Assembly (NCBI GenBank): GCA_031279795.1
Contig: JAITHZ010000221.1
Span: 1 to 12,185, forward strand
DNA length: 12,185 bases
Source: Bacteroidales bacterium
GTDB taxonomy: Bacteria; Bacteroidota; Bacteroidia; Bacteroidales; WRGA01
Direction: 5' to 3'
Both the position numbers and the translations under genes were made by a program. Each line of letters opens with the position of its first letter. Position 1 is the first letter of the stretch. Below are positions 1 to 6,611 of the stretch, piece by piece. Under the pieces are notes generated by a model, which worked only from the letters and a program-made list of their open reading frames with translations, did no database searches and was not told the DNA's origin.

Positions 1-1596
1 CACAAGTATGAAATCTCCTTTTTTATCAAATCGGACGGGGAAGGACAAGTGGGTCTGGATTTTCCGAATAACAATCTGACCAACCAATGGCCGTGGACAA
101 ACGAACAAGAGCTGACCACAACCGGTGCGGCCTGGACAAAAGTGACCTACAATCCTACAATGACGCCCGACGGGATGGTCGCTACGACCGATGACAATGC
201 CATGACATTCCGTTTGTTATTGGGCGCCGTCAAGAATATGACGTATTATATTGATGCCGTTGAAGTGATCGACCTCGACGCTGCTCCCGAAGAAATAAAT
301 TTGGTACCAAACGGCGGTTTTGAAACCGGCGATTTGACCGATTGGAGCGCTCTGAATCCGGGCGCAGGAACCAGCGCAACTAACGAAGACAAATACGCAG
401 GTGATTATTCCGTGAAAATGACCTCAAGTTCCTCCTCATCCAATGCCTGGAATCTGCAATTGGAAAGCGCCGAAATAACGTTGGACGCAAGCAAAACGTA
501 TACTTTCTCGTTCTATGTAAAATCCGACGTAGCGGGAAAAGGCCGCGTGTCTTTCCCTGGCAACGTTGACGGCAATCAATATCCCTGGATGAATTGGGAC
601 GGAAGCGGTGCGGGAGAAGCCTTTACAACTTCTTCTTCGTGGAAACTGATTTCGGTTGATTTAATCAATACGACCACGATTAAATTGAGTTTCGACATGG
701 GTTATCTGCCGGATGTAACGTATTATATCGACGAAATAAAAGTAGTAGAAAAGAAAGCTGAACCAGAAGCTGCATCTGGATTGAGAGGTGGTCCGACCAG
801 TATTGAAAAGACGCTGGAAGAAAAAATAGCCATTCTTGAGCCAATCTTCAAAAACTATATCACAGATGTAGTTACTCATTTCAAAGGGAAAGTCGCAGCT
901 TGGGACGTTGTAAACGAACCGATGAACGATAACGGAACCTTGCGCGAAGGCGTGGAAGACTTGGCGGCGACCAATGTCTTTTACTGGCAGTATTATCTTG
1001 GAAAAGACTATGCAGTGACAGCATTCAAATCGGCTAAGGAAGGAGATCCCGACGCCAAGCTCTTCATCAACGATTACGGCCTTGAGTCGGTAAGCGGAAA
1101 CAAACTCGACGGACTGATTGAATATGTGCAGTACATCGAAAGCCAGGGCGCCACGGTGGATGGAATCGGTACGCAAATGCACTTGAACATTAACTGGGCG
1201 GATACCGTCGCCATCAAATCCATGTTCCAAAAACTGGCAACAACCGGCAAACTGATAAAAATTACGGAATTGGATATTGCCATTTCCTCAGAAAGTAACG
1301 GTTCACAAGGCCCCGGATCGCCGGTGTCGCCAACAGCAGAACAATACGCTCAACAAGCGGAAATGTATCGTTTTGTGGCGGCCATGTACAACCAGTACAT
1401 TCCCGAAGCGCAACGCTACGGAATCACGGTGTGGGGCGTTTCCGACAACGAGCAGGAACATGCCTACTGGCTGAAAAACGACGCTCCCTGCCTCTGGAAT
1501 GCCGATTACGCCCGCAAGCATGCCTACAAAGATTTTGCCGACGGACTGGCCGGTAAGGATGTAAGCGCCGATTTCCCCGGTACGCTGGTTTATTGA
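1..1596 (+). CDS. GH10 endo-beta-1,4-xylanase with inserted tandem CBM4/9-like modules (5' end missing)
   Basis: The frame is open from base 1, so the gene starts upstream; the GTG at 49 is not a start because the CBM fold already begins before it (KYEISFFIKSDG). Visible order, numbering from base 1: residues 1 to about 95 are the rest of a first CBM4/9-like beta-sandwich ending in TYYIDAVEV. Residues about 99-250 are a second module starting LVPNGGFETGDLTDW and ending TYYIDEIKVV. Residues about 262-531 are the C-terminal part of a GH10 barrel. The acid/base Glu is in WDVVNEP (E306, codon 916-918) and the nucleophile in ITELDIAI (E423, codon 1267-1269). The N-terminal GH10 strands with the WHSQ motif do not follow the CBMs, so they must lie upstream, as in Bacteroidota xylanases known to carry CBMs inside GH10. 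Its role would be cutting the xylan backbone at the cell surface or outside. The esterase follows after 46 bp, so co-transcription is likely. The GH10 assignment is firm; the exact CBM family is less so. Confidence 0.93.
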   Translation, partial: HKYEISFFIKSDGEGQVGLDFPNNNLTNQWPWTNEQELTTTGAAWTKVTYNPTMTPDGMVATTDDNAMTFRLLLGAVKNMTYYIDAVEVIDLDAAPEEINLVPNGGFETGDLTDWSALNPGAGTSATNEDKYAGDYSVKMTSSSSSSNAWNLQLESAEITLDASKTYTFSFYVKSDVAGKGRVSFPGNVDGNQYPWMNWDGSGAGEAFTTSSSWKLISVDLINTTTIKLSFDMGYLPDVTYYIDEIKVVEKKAEPEAASGLRGGPTSIEKTLEEKIAILEPIFKNYITDVVTHFKGKVAAWDVVNEPMNDNGTLREGVEDLAATNVFYWQYYLGKDYAVTAFKSAKEGDPDAKLFINDYGLESVSGNKLDGLIEYVQYIESQGATVDGIGTQMHLNINWADTVAIKSMFQKLATTGKLIKITELDIAISSESNGSQGPGSPVSPTAEQYAQQAEMYRFVAAMYNQYIPEAQRYGITVWGVSDNEQEHAYWLKNDAPCLWNADYARKHAYKDFADGLAGKDVSADFPGTLVY

Positions 1597-1603
1597 AATT
1601 CGT

Positions 1604-1627
1604 TTTACTTATTTAAACATAAGTAAA
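1604..1627. repeat. AT-rich 9-bp inverted repeat between xylanase and esterase
   Basis: TTTACTTAT (1604-1612) is mirrored exactly by ATAAGTAAA (1619-1627) around the six bases TTAAAC. It sits 8 bp after the xylanase stop and 15 bp before the esterase ATG. The AT-only stem and lack of a following T-run make a terminator unlikely. It could be a protein-binding palindrome or a weak mRNA hairpin. Function unknown. Confidence 0.4.
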
Positions 1628-1642
1628 TTAAGTGATAGATTG

Positions 1643-3589
1643 ATGGTTAATAAAAAGTTTTCTTTATTGGTAGTTGTTGCTTTAGGCCTTTGCTTCACAC
1701 TTCGGTGTGAAGCAAAGGTTAAATTACCAGCATGCATCTCCAACGGAATGGTACTCCAGCGCGATCAGCCGGTCGGTGTGTGGGGATGGGCAGAAGCAGG
1801 CGAGAATGTTCGCGTAGCTTTTCAAGGTAAAACGCATGCTGTACAGGCCGATACTGCCGGTAACTGGGAAATTACGCTGCCGCCAATGAAGGCCGGTGGC
1901 CCTTATGAAATGTCAATCAATGAAACGAAGATAACCGACATTCTGGTTGGCGACGTGTGGTTCTGCTCCGGGCAGTCGAACATGGAACTGCCGGTTTCGC
2001 GGGTAATGGATCGGTACCGCGACGAAATGCTGGCCTTTTCAAATCCCGAAATACGTCACATCAAGACGCCGCTGACGTACAACTTCCACCAACCGCAGTC
2101 GGACATTCCTTCTGCCGCGTGGAAAAAAGCAACGCCCGACAACATACAGTCTTTTTCGGCCGTAGCCCTGTTTTTTGCCCAAGCGTTTTACGAAACAACC
2201 AATGTTCCGGTCGGACTGATAAACTCAAGCGTTGGCGGTTCGCCAGCCGAAGCATGGATAAGTGAAGAACAGCTGAGGGCATTTCCCCAGTATTTGAACG
2301 AAAAACGAATATGCGAATCCGACCATTACGTAGCCAGCGTAAAGCAGCTTTATGCCGAAGCGCGTGCGTTGTGGGTCGCAACACTGAATCGCAGCGACGC
2401 AGGACTGATTGAACGGCAAGCATGGCGTTCGCCTGCATACGACGACAGCGGCTGGACGTCTCTCTCCCTGTTCGACAGCAGCTGGACGACCGACGGCGTG
2501 AATCCGGTCAATGGCGCGCACTGGTTTCGGAAAACGGTTGAGATACCCAAACCGCTGGCCGACAAACGCGCCGTGTTGCGGCTGGGATGCATTGCCGACG
2601 CCGATTCGGTGTTTGTAAACGGCGTTTTCGCTGGCACAGTATCCTACCGCTATCCACCAAGAATATACGACATTCCTGAAAATCTGCTGCATGAAGGAGC
2701 AAACACCATTGCCATCCGCCTAATCAGTTACAGTGGACGCCCTGAATTTGTCCGCGACAAACCCTATAAATTAGTATTCGATTCCGAAGAAATTGATTTA
2801 CGAGGCGAATGGAAATACAGGCTGGGCGTGCGGATGCCGACTATGAGCGGCGAGACATTTTTCCACTACAAACCTGCCGGACTGTACAACGGCATGGTTG
2901 CACCTTTTTTGAATTATGCCATCAAGGGTGCGTTGTGGTATCAGGGAGAATCGAATACAGGACGGTACAATGAGTATTTTTCGCTGATGCACACACTGAT
3001 AGACGACTGGCGTACACGCTGGCGTCAACCGGACATGCCGTTCCTGATCGTACAACTGGCTAATTTCATGGAGGCCGACGCCCATCCACGCGAAAGCGAA
3101 TGGGCGGCCTTGCGCGATGCGCAGCGACGACTTGCACAGGAGGTTCCCAACACAGGTCTGGCCGTTACGATTGACATTGGCGAATGGAACGACATTCACC
3201 CGCTGAACAAGAAAGACGTTGGCAAACGGCTTGCGCGGCAAGCCTTGCGCGTGGCTTTCGGCGATGTAAGGCAAACGGTCAATGGCCCTGTTTACCAATC
3301 CTGCGCACGAGACGGAAACAAAATTGTGCTGAGATTTGAAGACGGCACAAACGACCTGCAGAATGTTGACCAGTTGCACGGTTTTGCTATTGCCGACGAC
3401 GATGGCATTTTCCACTGGGCAGAAGCTATTGTCGAAGGACGCACAGTTATTGTTTGGAACGACAGCATACCGCAGCCGCAAACTGTTCGCTATGCATGGG
3501 GAAACAATCCGGCAGATGCGAACCTCCGAAACAGTGCGGGACTTCCTGCTTCGCCTTTTGTTGCAGCGTTGCATTCTCAAAAAGACTAA
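1643..3589 (+). CDS. Secreted SGNH carbohydrate esterase, sialate O-acetylesterase type; probable acetyl-xylan esterase
   Basis: The predicted 648-residue protein would remove O-acetyl groups from sugars. The N-terminus is a signal peptide (basic MVNKK, hydrophobic FSLLVVVALGLCF, cleavage probably near CEA-KV). The mature part starts with KLPACISNGMVLQRDQP, typical of the family. Motifs: SGQSNMELP with catalytic Ser112 (codon 1976-1978), ALWYQGESN at 430-438, and NDIHPLNK with Asp517/His519 as the likely acid/base block. Residues about 250-385 form a beta-rich galactose-binding-like insert (ADSVFVNG, GANTIAIRL) between the two parts of the esterase fold, a layout I recall for large Bacteroidota members and CE20-like enzymes. 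Neighbouring xylanases suggest acetylated xylan oligosaccharides as the substrate rather than sialic acid; that is inference. I chose ATG 1643 over the TTG at 1640. An unusually strong hairpin lies in the signal-peptide codons. Confidence 0.85.
   Translation: MVNKKFSLLVVVALGLCFTLRCEAKVKLPACISNGMVLQRDQPVGVWGWAEAGENVRVAFQGKTHAVQADTAGNWEITLPPMKAGGPYEMSINETKITDILVGDVWFCSGQSNMELPVSRVMDRYRDEMLAFSNPEIRHIKTPLTYNFHQPQSDIPSAAWKKATPDNIQSFSAVALFFAQAFYETTNVPVGLINSSVGGSPAEAWISEEQLRAFPQYLNEKRICESDHYVASVKQLYAEARALWVATLNRSDAGLIERQAWRSPAYDDSGWTSLSLFDSSWTTDGVNPVNGAHWFRKTVEIPKPLADKRAVLRLGCIADADSVFVNGVFAGTVSYRYPPRIYDIPENLLHEGANTIAIRLISYSGRPEFVRDKPYKLVFDSEEIDLRGEWKYRLGVRMPTMSGETFFHYKPAGLYNGMVAPFLNYAIKGALWYQGESNTGRYNEYFSLMHTLIDDWRTRWRQPDMPFLIVQLANFMEADAHPRESEWAALRDAQRRLAQEVPNTGLAVTIDIGEWNDIHPLNKKDVGKRLARQALRVAFGDVRQTVNGPVYQSCARDGNKIVLRFEDGTNDLQNVDQLHGFAIADDDGIFHWAEAIVEGRTVIVWNDSIPQPQTVRYAWGNNPADANLRNSAGLPASPFVAALHSQKD
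1687..1718 (+). repeat. Perfect 14-bp hairpin with C(TTCG)G tetraloop inside the signal-peptide coding region
   Basis: CCTTTGCTTCACAC (1687-1700) pairs without mismatch with GTGTGAAGCAAAGG (1705-1718) around TTCG (1701-1704). The closing pair is C-G, giving the very stable cUUCGg loop in RNA. Two G-U pairs (1686/1719 and 1685/1720) could extend the stem. It starts 44 bases after the esterase ATG and covers codons for residues about 15-26, the end of the hydrophobic core and the cleavage region. No T-run follows, so it is not a standard terminator. It could slow ribosomes, stop RNA decay or mark an mRNA processing point; none of these is shown. Confidence 0.75.
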
Positions 3590-3597
3590 TCCGTAAA

Positions 3598-3667
3598 TGT
3601 AACCAGCTAAAACCCGTGTAACCAGCAACGAAAAATATGTAACCAGCAGAAAAACTATGTAACCAGC
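3598..3667. repeat. Four direct repeats of TGTAACCAGC at about 20-bp spacing
   Basis: The 10-mer TGTAACCAGC occurs at 3598-3607, 3617-3626, 3638-3647 and 3658-3667, with start-to-start distances of 19, 21 and 20 bp. The last two units are nearly identical over 20 bp (TGTAACCAGCAGAAAAA). The block begins 9 bp after the esterase stop and ends just before the probable promoter of the symporter operon. Spacing close to two DNA turns would place all copies on one face, which fits an activator-binding array; slippage-grown filler is the alternative. Too few and too short for a CRISPR array. Confidence 0.7.
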
Positions 3668-3692
3668 AGAAAAAGATACGATACAAATTTTG

Positions 3693-3723
3693 TTGAAAGT
3701 GATAAAAAAACAGCGCATTTTTG
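3693..3723 (+). promoter_or_regulatory. Probable Bacteroidota-type promoter of the symporter-xylanase-GH43 operon
   Basis: A -33-like TTG at 3693-3695 (with TTTG at 3689-3692) is followed after 20 bases by CATTTTTG at 3716-3723, close to the TAnnTTTG -7 consensus of this phylum apart from the first base. Transcription would start near 3728-3732, leaving about 40 bases before the ATG at 3770. It lies directly downstream of the four TGTAACCAGC repeats. The match is imperfect. Confidence 0.45.
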
Positions 3724-3769
3724 CACACCAATTTTAAGTTATCAGAATATTTTAGACATTAAAAGTAAA

Positions 3770-5164
3770 ATGGAATCAGTAAAAAATACAGAATCGAAAG
3801 GATTCTACAAATTATCATGGCTACAACGGATTGGATTCGGTGCGGGCGACTTGGCTCAGAATCTTATTTATCAAGCAGTTGCGTTTAAATTGCTGTTTTT
3901 TTATACAAATGTTTTCGGAATTTCGCCAGCTGCTGCGGGGTTTATGTTCTTAATTGTGCGCCTTGTCGATGTGCTGTGGGATCCGTTTGTTGGCGCTTTT
4001 GTGGACAAGCATAACCCGAAGATTGGCAAGTATCGTGCCTACCTGCTTCTGGGAGGCGTGCCGCTGACGGGACTGGCTATACTGACCTTCTGGAGCGGAT
4101 TTTCCGGCCAGTTGTGGTATGCCTATATAACGTATGTCTCCATGTCGCTGGCATACACGCTGGTGAACGTTCCCTACGGCGCACTCAATGCTTCGCTCAC
4201 TCGCGACACCGACGAAATTACAAAACTAACTTCCGTTCGCATGTTTATGGCCAACATCGGCGGTTTGGCCGTTCAGTTGGGCATACCGCTGATTATTCAG
4301 CATTTTTCGCCCAACAACGACTGGTCGAAACCCGCCTCGTCGCCCGTATGGTTCACCGTCATGGCGGTGTATGCGCTGATAGGTTTCGGGTTACTTTCGT
4401 TCTGCTTCACCCAGTGCAGGGAACGGGTGGTGATGAAAGAAGAAAAAACGCACGATGTAAAATACGCCGATTTGTTTACCGAATTTGTCCGCAACCGACC
4501 ACTGCGGGTGTTGGCGCTGTTTTTTATCACAGCCTTTGCCATGATGGCCGTAGGCGGTTCGGCGTCGGCATACTACATGCAGTACAACATTGGACGTCCC
4601 GATGCAACCGGCTGGTTCGACGCGCTGGGCACGCTGCCTGCTTTCCTGTTTTTGCCGCTGGTACCGGCCATTAAAAAAGCAATTGGCAAAAAAAACATGT
4701 TTTATGTCTTTCTCACAGTGGCTATTCTGGGAATGGGAATGCTCTACATCGTATCCGTTGTTCCGTCCCTGAAAACAAATCTGACATTGATATACATTGC
4801 ACAGTTCATAAAGTCGACTGGCATAATTGTATCGACCGGCTACATGTGGGCGTTGGTGCCGGAGGTTATTTCCTACGGGGAATGGAAATCGGGAAAAAGA
4901 ATCTCCGGCGTTGTCAATGCACTGACCGGAATTTTCTTCAAGGCCGGATTCGCCATCGGTGGCGCCATCCCTGGCTTTGTGCTTGCATACGTGGGATTCA
5001 ACAAGGACATTGATACACAATCCGCTTTTGCACAGCAGGGTATTTTGTGGCTCATCGTCGTTATTCCTGCCGCATTGTTGCTGCTGGCCATGTTCGTCAT
5101 TTCAAAATATGAACTTGAAGACCCTGTCATTGACAAAATAAACCGGGAAATTGAAAGGAATTAA
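3770..5164 (+). CDS. GPH-family sugar:cation symporter, probable xylo-oligosaccharide/xyloside importer
   Basis: The predicted 464-residue inner-membrane protein has about 12 hydrophobic segments and belongs to the glycoside-pentoside-hexuronide:cation symporters (MelB/XynP/YicJ type). The hallmark is near residues 64-79, RLVDVLWDPFVGAFVD, where Asp67 and Asp71 correspond to the cation-binding region of MelB, followed by the loop NPKIGKYRAYLL. Length and N-terminus fit the family. Just downstream are a GH10 lipoprotein and a cytoplasmic GH43, so it probably carries short xylo-oligosaccharides from the periplasm. From memory, P. bryantii has the same order with its xynD symporter. The ATG at 3770 has the A-rich leader usual in the phylum. 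The last codons (AGG AAT TAA) fall inside a heptanucleotide repeat array, so the present C-terminus may have been set by it. Confidence 0.9.
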   Translation: MESVKNTESKGFYKLSWLQRIGFGAGDLAQNLIYQAVAFKLLFFYTNVFGISPAAAGFMFLIVRLVDVLWDPFVGAFVDKHNPKIGKYRAYLLLGGVPLTGLAILTFWSGFSGQLWYAYITYVSMSLAYTLVNVPYGALNASLTRDTDEITKLTSVRMFMANIGGLAVQLGIPLIIQHFSPNNDWSKPASSPVWFTVMAVYALIGFGLLSFCFTQCRERVVMKEEKTHDVKYADLFTEFVRNRPLRVLALFFITAFAMMAVGGSASAYYMQYNIGRPDATGWFDALGTLPAFLFLPLVPAIKKAIGKKNMFYVFLTVAILGMGMLYIVSVVPSLKTNLTLIYIAQFIKSTGIIVSTGYMWALVPEVISYGEWKSGKRISGVVNALTGIFFKAGFAIGGAIPGFVLAYVGFNKDIDTQSAFAQQGILWLIVVIPAALLLLAMFVISKYELEDPVIDKINREIERN

Positions 5165-5239
5165 GAATTAGGAATTAAGAATTAGGCATTAGGAATTAGG
5201 AATTAAGAAGTAGGAAGTAAGAAGTAGGAATTAAGAATG
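5156..5239. repeat. Left heptanucleotide array: 12 tandem 7-bp units
   Basis: Twelve unbroken 7-bp units run from 5156 to 5239, mostly alternating AGGAATT and AAGAATT, with variants AGGCATT (5184-5190), AAGAAGT (5205-5211, 5219-5225), AGGAAGT (5212-5218) and a last AAGAATG that forms the first ATG of the small ORF. The array includes the symporter's stop codon. TAA or TAG occurs in nearly every unit on the + strand, and TAA recurs on the - strand, so all reading frames are closed. Bases about 5159-5193 are close to the reverse complement of the right array (two mismatches seen), so a large stem-loop or cruciform could form. Confidence 0.9.
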
Positions 5240-5413
5240 ATGTACGATAATAAGACTCTATTGAATGAATCTTCGCAGAAGGCAAATGAATCATTGCAGA
5301 AGGCAAATGAATCTTCGCAGAATAATCGGCAGTCTTTGCAGAATGATCGGGAGCAAATCAACTGGCTATCAACAACTAAAGCCCGAAATATTATTTTTCA
5401 TCCTAATTCCTAA
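5237..5413 (+). CDS. Possible small protein of 58 residues with four seven-residue repeats
   Basis: This short frame runs from ATG 5237 (a second ATG follows at 5240) to TAA 5411-5413. An AGGA seven bases upstream, provided by the left array, could act as ribosome binding site. The product starts MMYDNKTLL and contains NESSQKA, NESLQKA, NESSQNN and RQSLQND in tandem (residues 10-37), then REQINWL and a tail ending in FHPNS. The repeats keep a weak a/d pattern (L9, S13, A16, L20, A23, L34, I41, L44), so a short polar helix or coiled coil is possible. No signal peptide or membrane segment is seen and I recognise no family. The stop codon lies in the right array. It may be a real small gene, a remnant of a longer one, or chance openness of an in-frame 21-bp repeat; the variants preserve the frame and acidic/polar character, mildly favouring coding. 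Confidence 0.3.
   Translation: MMYDNKTLLNESSQKANESLQKANESSQNNRQSLQNDREQINWLSTTKARNIIFHPNS
5264..5347. repeat. Four tandem 21-bp units between the heptanucleotide arrays
   Basis: Units at 5264-5284, 5285-5305, 5306-5326 and 5327-5347 share a core of T-C-[TA]-T-[TC]-G-C-A-G-A-A. Unit 2 differs from unit 1 by two bases; units 3 and 4 diverge at the ends. The period is exactly seven codons in the frame of the small ORF. The differences look like ageing of a tandem duplication. Confidence 0.8.
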
Positions 5414-5440
5414 TTCTTAATTCCTAATTCCTAATTAATT
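5402..5440. repeat. Right heptanucleotide array, inverted relative to the left one
   Basis: Five 7-bp units CCTAATT, CCTAATT, CTTAATT, CCTAATT and CCTAATT (5402-5436) followed by AATT. Read on the other strand they are the AATTAGG/AATTAAG units of the left array, in inverted orientation 163 bp away. The array contributes the stop codon of the small ORF and ends 30 bp before the ATG of the GH10 lipoprotein, so a hairpin with the left arm would sit in the leader of that gene within the operon mRNA. Confidence 0.9.
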
Positions 5441-5470
5441 AGAGGGAGTAGCATTCACAAATTAAAAATA

Positions 5471-6601
5471 ATGACAATGAAAAAAGAATTTCTATTAGTC
5501 GGCATTACGATAGTGTTGGCGTCATGTCACGGTCGGCAAACATCGGAACACGAATCATGCACGCTGAAAGAAGCGTTGCACGACAGATTTTTGATAGGCA
5601 CAGCCTTAAATACCAGTCACTACGACGAAAAGGATTCGATAGCAGTTGCCCTGATCAACAGGCATTTCAACGCCATCGTAGCCGAAAACTGCATGAAAAG
5701 CATTTATCTGCAACCGGAGGAAGGCCGATTTGTTTTTGATGAAGCCGACCGCTTTGTCGATTTCGGCCTGAAAAACAACCTGGCCATAACCGGCCATTGC
5801 CTCGTATGGCATTCACAGGCCCCCGAATGGTTCTTCACCGACAAAAACGGGAAGGACGTTTCGCGCGAGGTGCTGATCGACCGCATGAAAACGCACATCA
5901 CAACCGTCGTCTCACGCTACAAGGGCAAAATCAAAGGCTGGGACGTGGTCAACGAAGCCATCCTTGACGATGGATCATGGCGGGAAAGCAAGTTTTACAA
6001 GATAATCGGCGAAGATTTCGTCCCGCTGGCATTTGGTTTCGCTCATGAGGCAGACCCCGCAGCCGAACTCTATTACAACGATTATTCAATGGCAAACGAA
6101 GGAAAACGCAATGGCGTGGTAAAGCTCGTCAAATCATTGAAGGAGAAAGGAGTATGCATCGACGGCATTGGAATGCAAGGCCATTTGAGCATGCAGTTTC
6201 CGTCGATCGAAGAATTTGAAAAAAGCCTGATAGCCTTTTCCGAAACCGGCGTCAAGGTAATGATTACGGAATTAGACTTGAGTATTTTGCCCAGTCCGCG
6301 TCCGGATACAGGCGCCGACATCGCAACCAGCTTCGAGTATCAGCAATCCATGAATCCCTACACTGCCGGATTGCCCGATTCGGTGTATGCAAAATGGGAA
6401 ACGCATTTCAACGCATTTTTCAAGCTCTTCCTGAAGCATCACGACAAAATAGACCGCGTAACTCTCTGGGGCGTAATCGACGCCGATTCGTGGAAAAACA
6501 ACTGGCCAATTCCAGGACGCACCGACTACCCGCTGCTCTTCGACCGCCAGTATCAACCCAAACCGATTGTAAAAACCATTATCGGTGAGATTAATCATTA
6601 A
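5471..6601 (+). CDS. xynA: GH10 endo-beta-1,4-xylanase lipoprotein
   Basis: The 376-residue protein hydrolyses the xylan backbone or xylo-oligosaccharides with retention. The N-terminus MTMKKEFLLVGITIVLASC is a lipoprotein signal with lipobox LASC and lipidated Cys19, so the enzyme is membrane-anchored in the periplasm or at the surface; the residues after the Cys (HGRQTSEHES) are not the strongly acidic surface-export signal, leaving the side open. GH10 motifs: HCLVWHSQAPEW (from His109), WDVVNEAI with acid/base Glu162, YNDYS, and MITELDLSI with nucleophile Glu267; TLWGVIDADSW lies near the end. The barrel is uninterrupted, unlike the first xylanase here. Translation may start at 5471 or at the ATG two codons later. 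It lies between the symporter and GH43; the GH43 start is 10 bp past its stop. The symbol follows the P. bryantii cluster as I recall it. Confidence 0.94.
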   Translation: MTMKKEFLLVGITIVLASCHGRQTSEHESCTLKEALHDRFLIGTALNTSHYDEKDSIAVALINRHFNAIVAENCMKSIYLQPEEGRFVFDEADRFVDFGLKNNLAITGHCLVWHSQAPEWFFTDKNGKDVSREVLIDRMKTHITTVVSRYKGKIKGWDVVNEAILDDGSWRESKFYKIIGEDFVPLAFGFAHEADPAAELYYNDYSMANEGKRNGVVKLVKSLKEKGVCIDGIGMQGHLSMQFPSIEEFEKSLIAFSETGVKVMITELDLSILPSPRPDTGADIATSFEYQQSMNPYTAGLPDSVYAKWETHFNAFFKLFLKHHDKIDRVTLWGVIDADSWKNNWPIPGRTDYPLLFDRQYQPKPIVKTIIGEINH

Positions 6602-6611
6602 TCACTAAAAT

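Noticed and set aside
49..51. GTG as start of the first xylanase
   Set aside because: The frame is open to base 1 and the residues before the GTG already belong to the CBM strand, so the gene enters from outside the window.
1640..1642. TTG as start of the esterase
   Set aside because: The ATG directly after it gives a normal signal peptide (MVNKKFSLL) and needs no rare start codon.
1643..3589. Role in sialic acid metabolism suggested by the family name
   Set aside because: No sialidase, sialic acid transporter or lyase is nearby, whereas xylanases and a GH43 are on both sides; de-acetylation of xylan fits better.
3598..3667. CRISPR-like array
   Set aside because: Repeats are only 10 bp, the spacers are about 10 bp and similar to each other, and no cas gene is present.
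2798..3718. 306-codon open frame on the minus strand
   Set aside because: It lies opposite the esterase gene and runs into the promoter-proximal repeats; the translation is rich in Cys, Arg and Gln with no family motif, while the + strand has clear esterase motifs.
4391..5020. 209-codon open frame on the minus strand
   Set aside because: Antisense to the symporter, of low-complexity Cys/His/Gln-rich composition and without a plausible start context.
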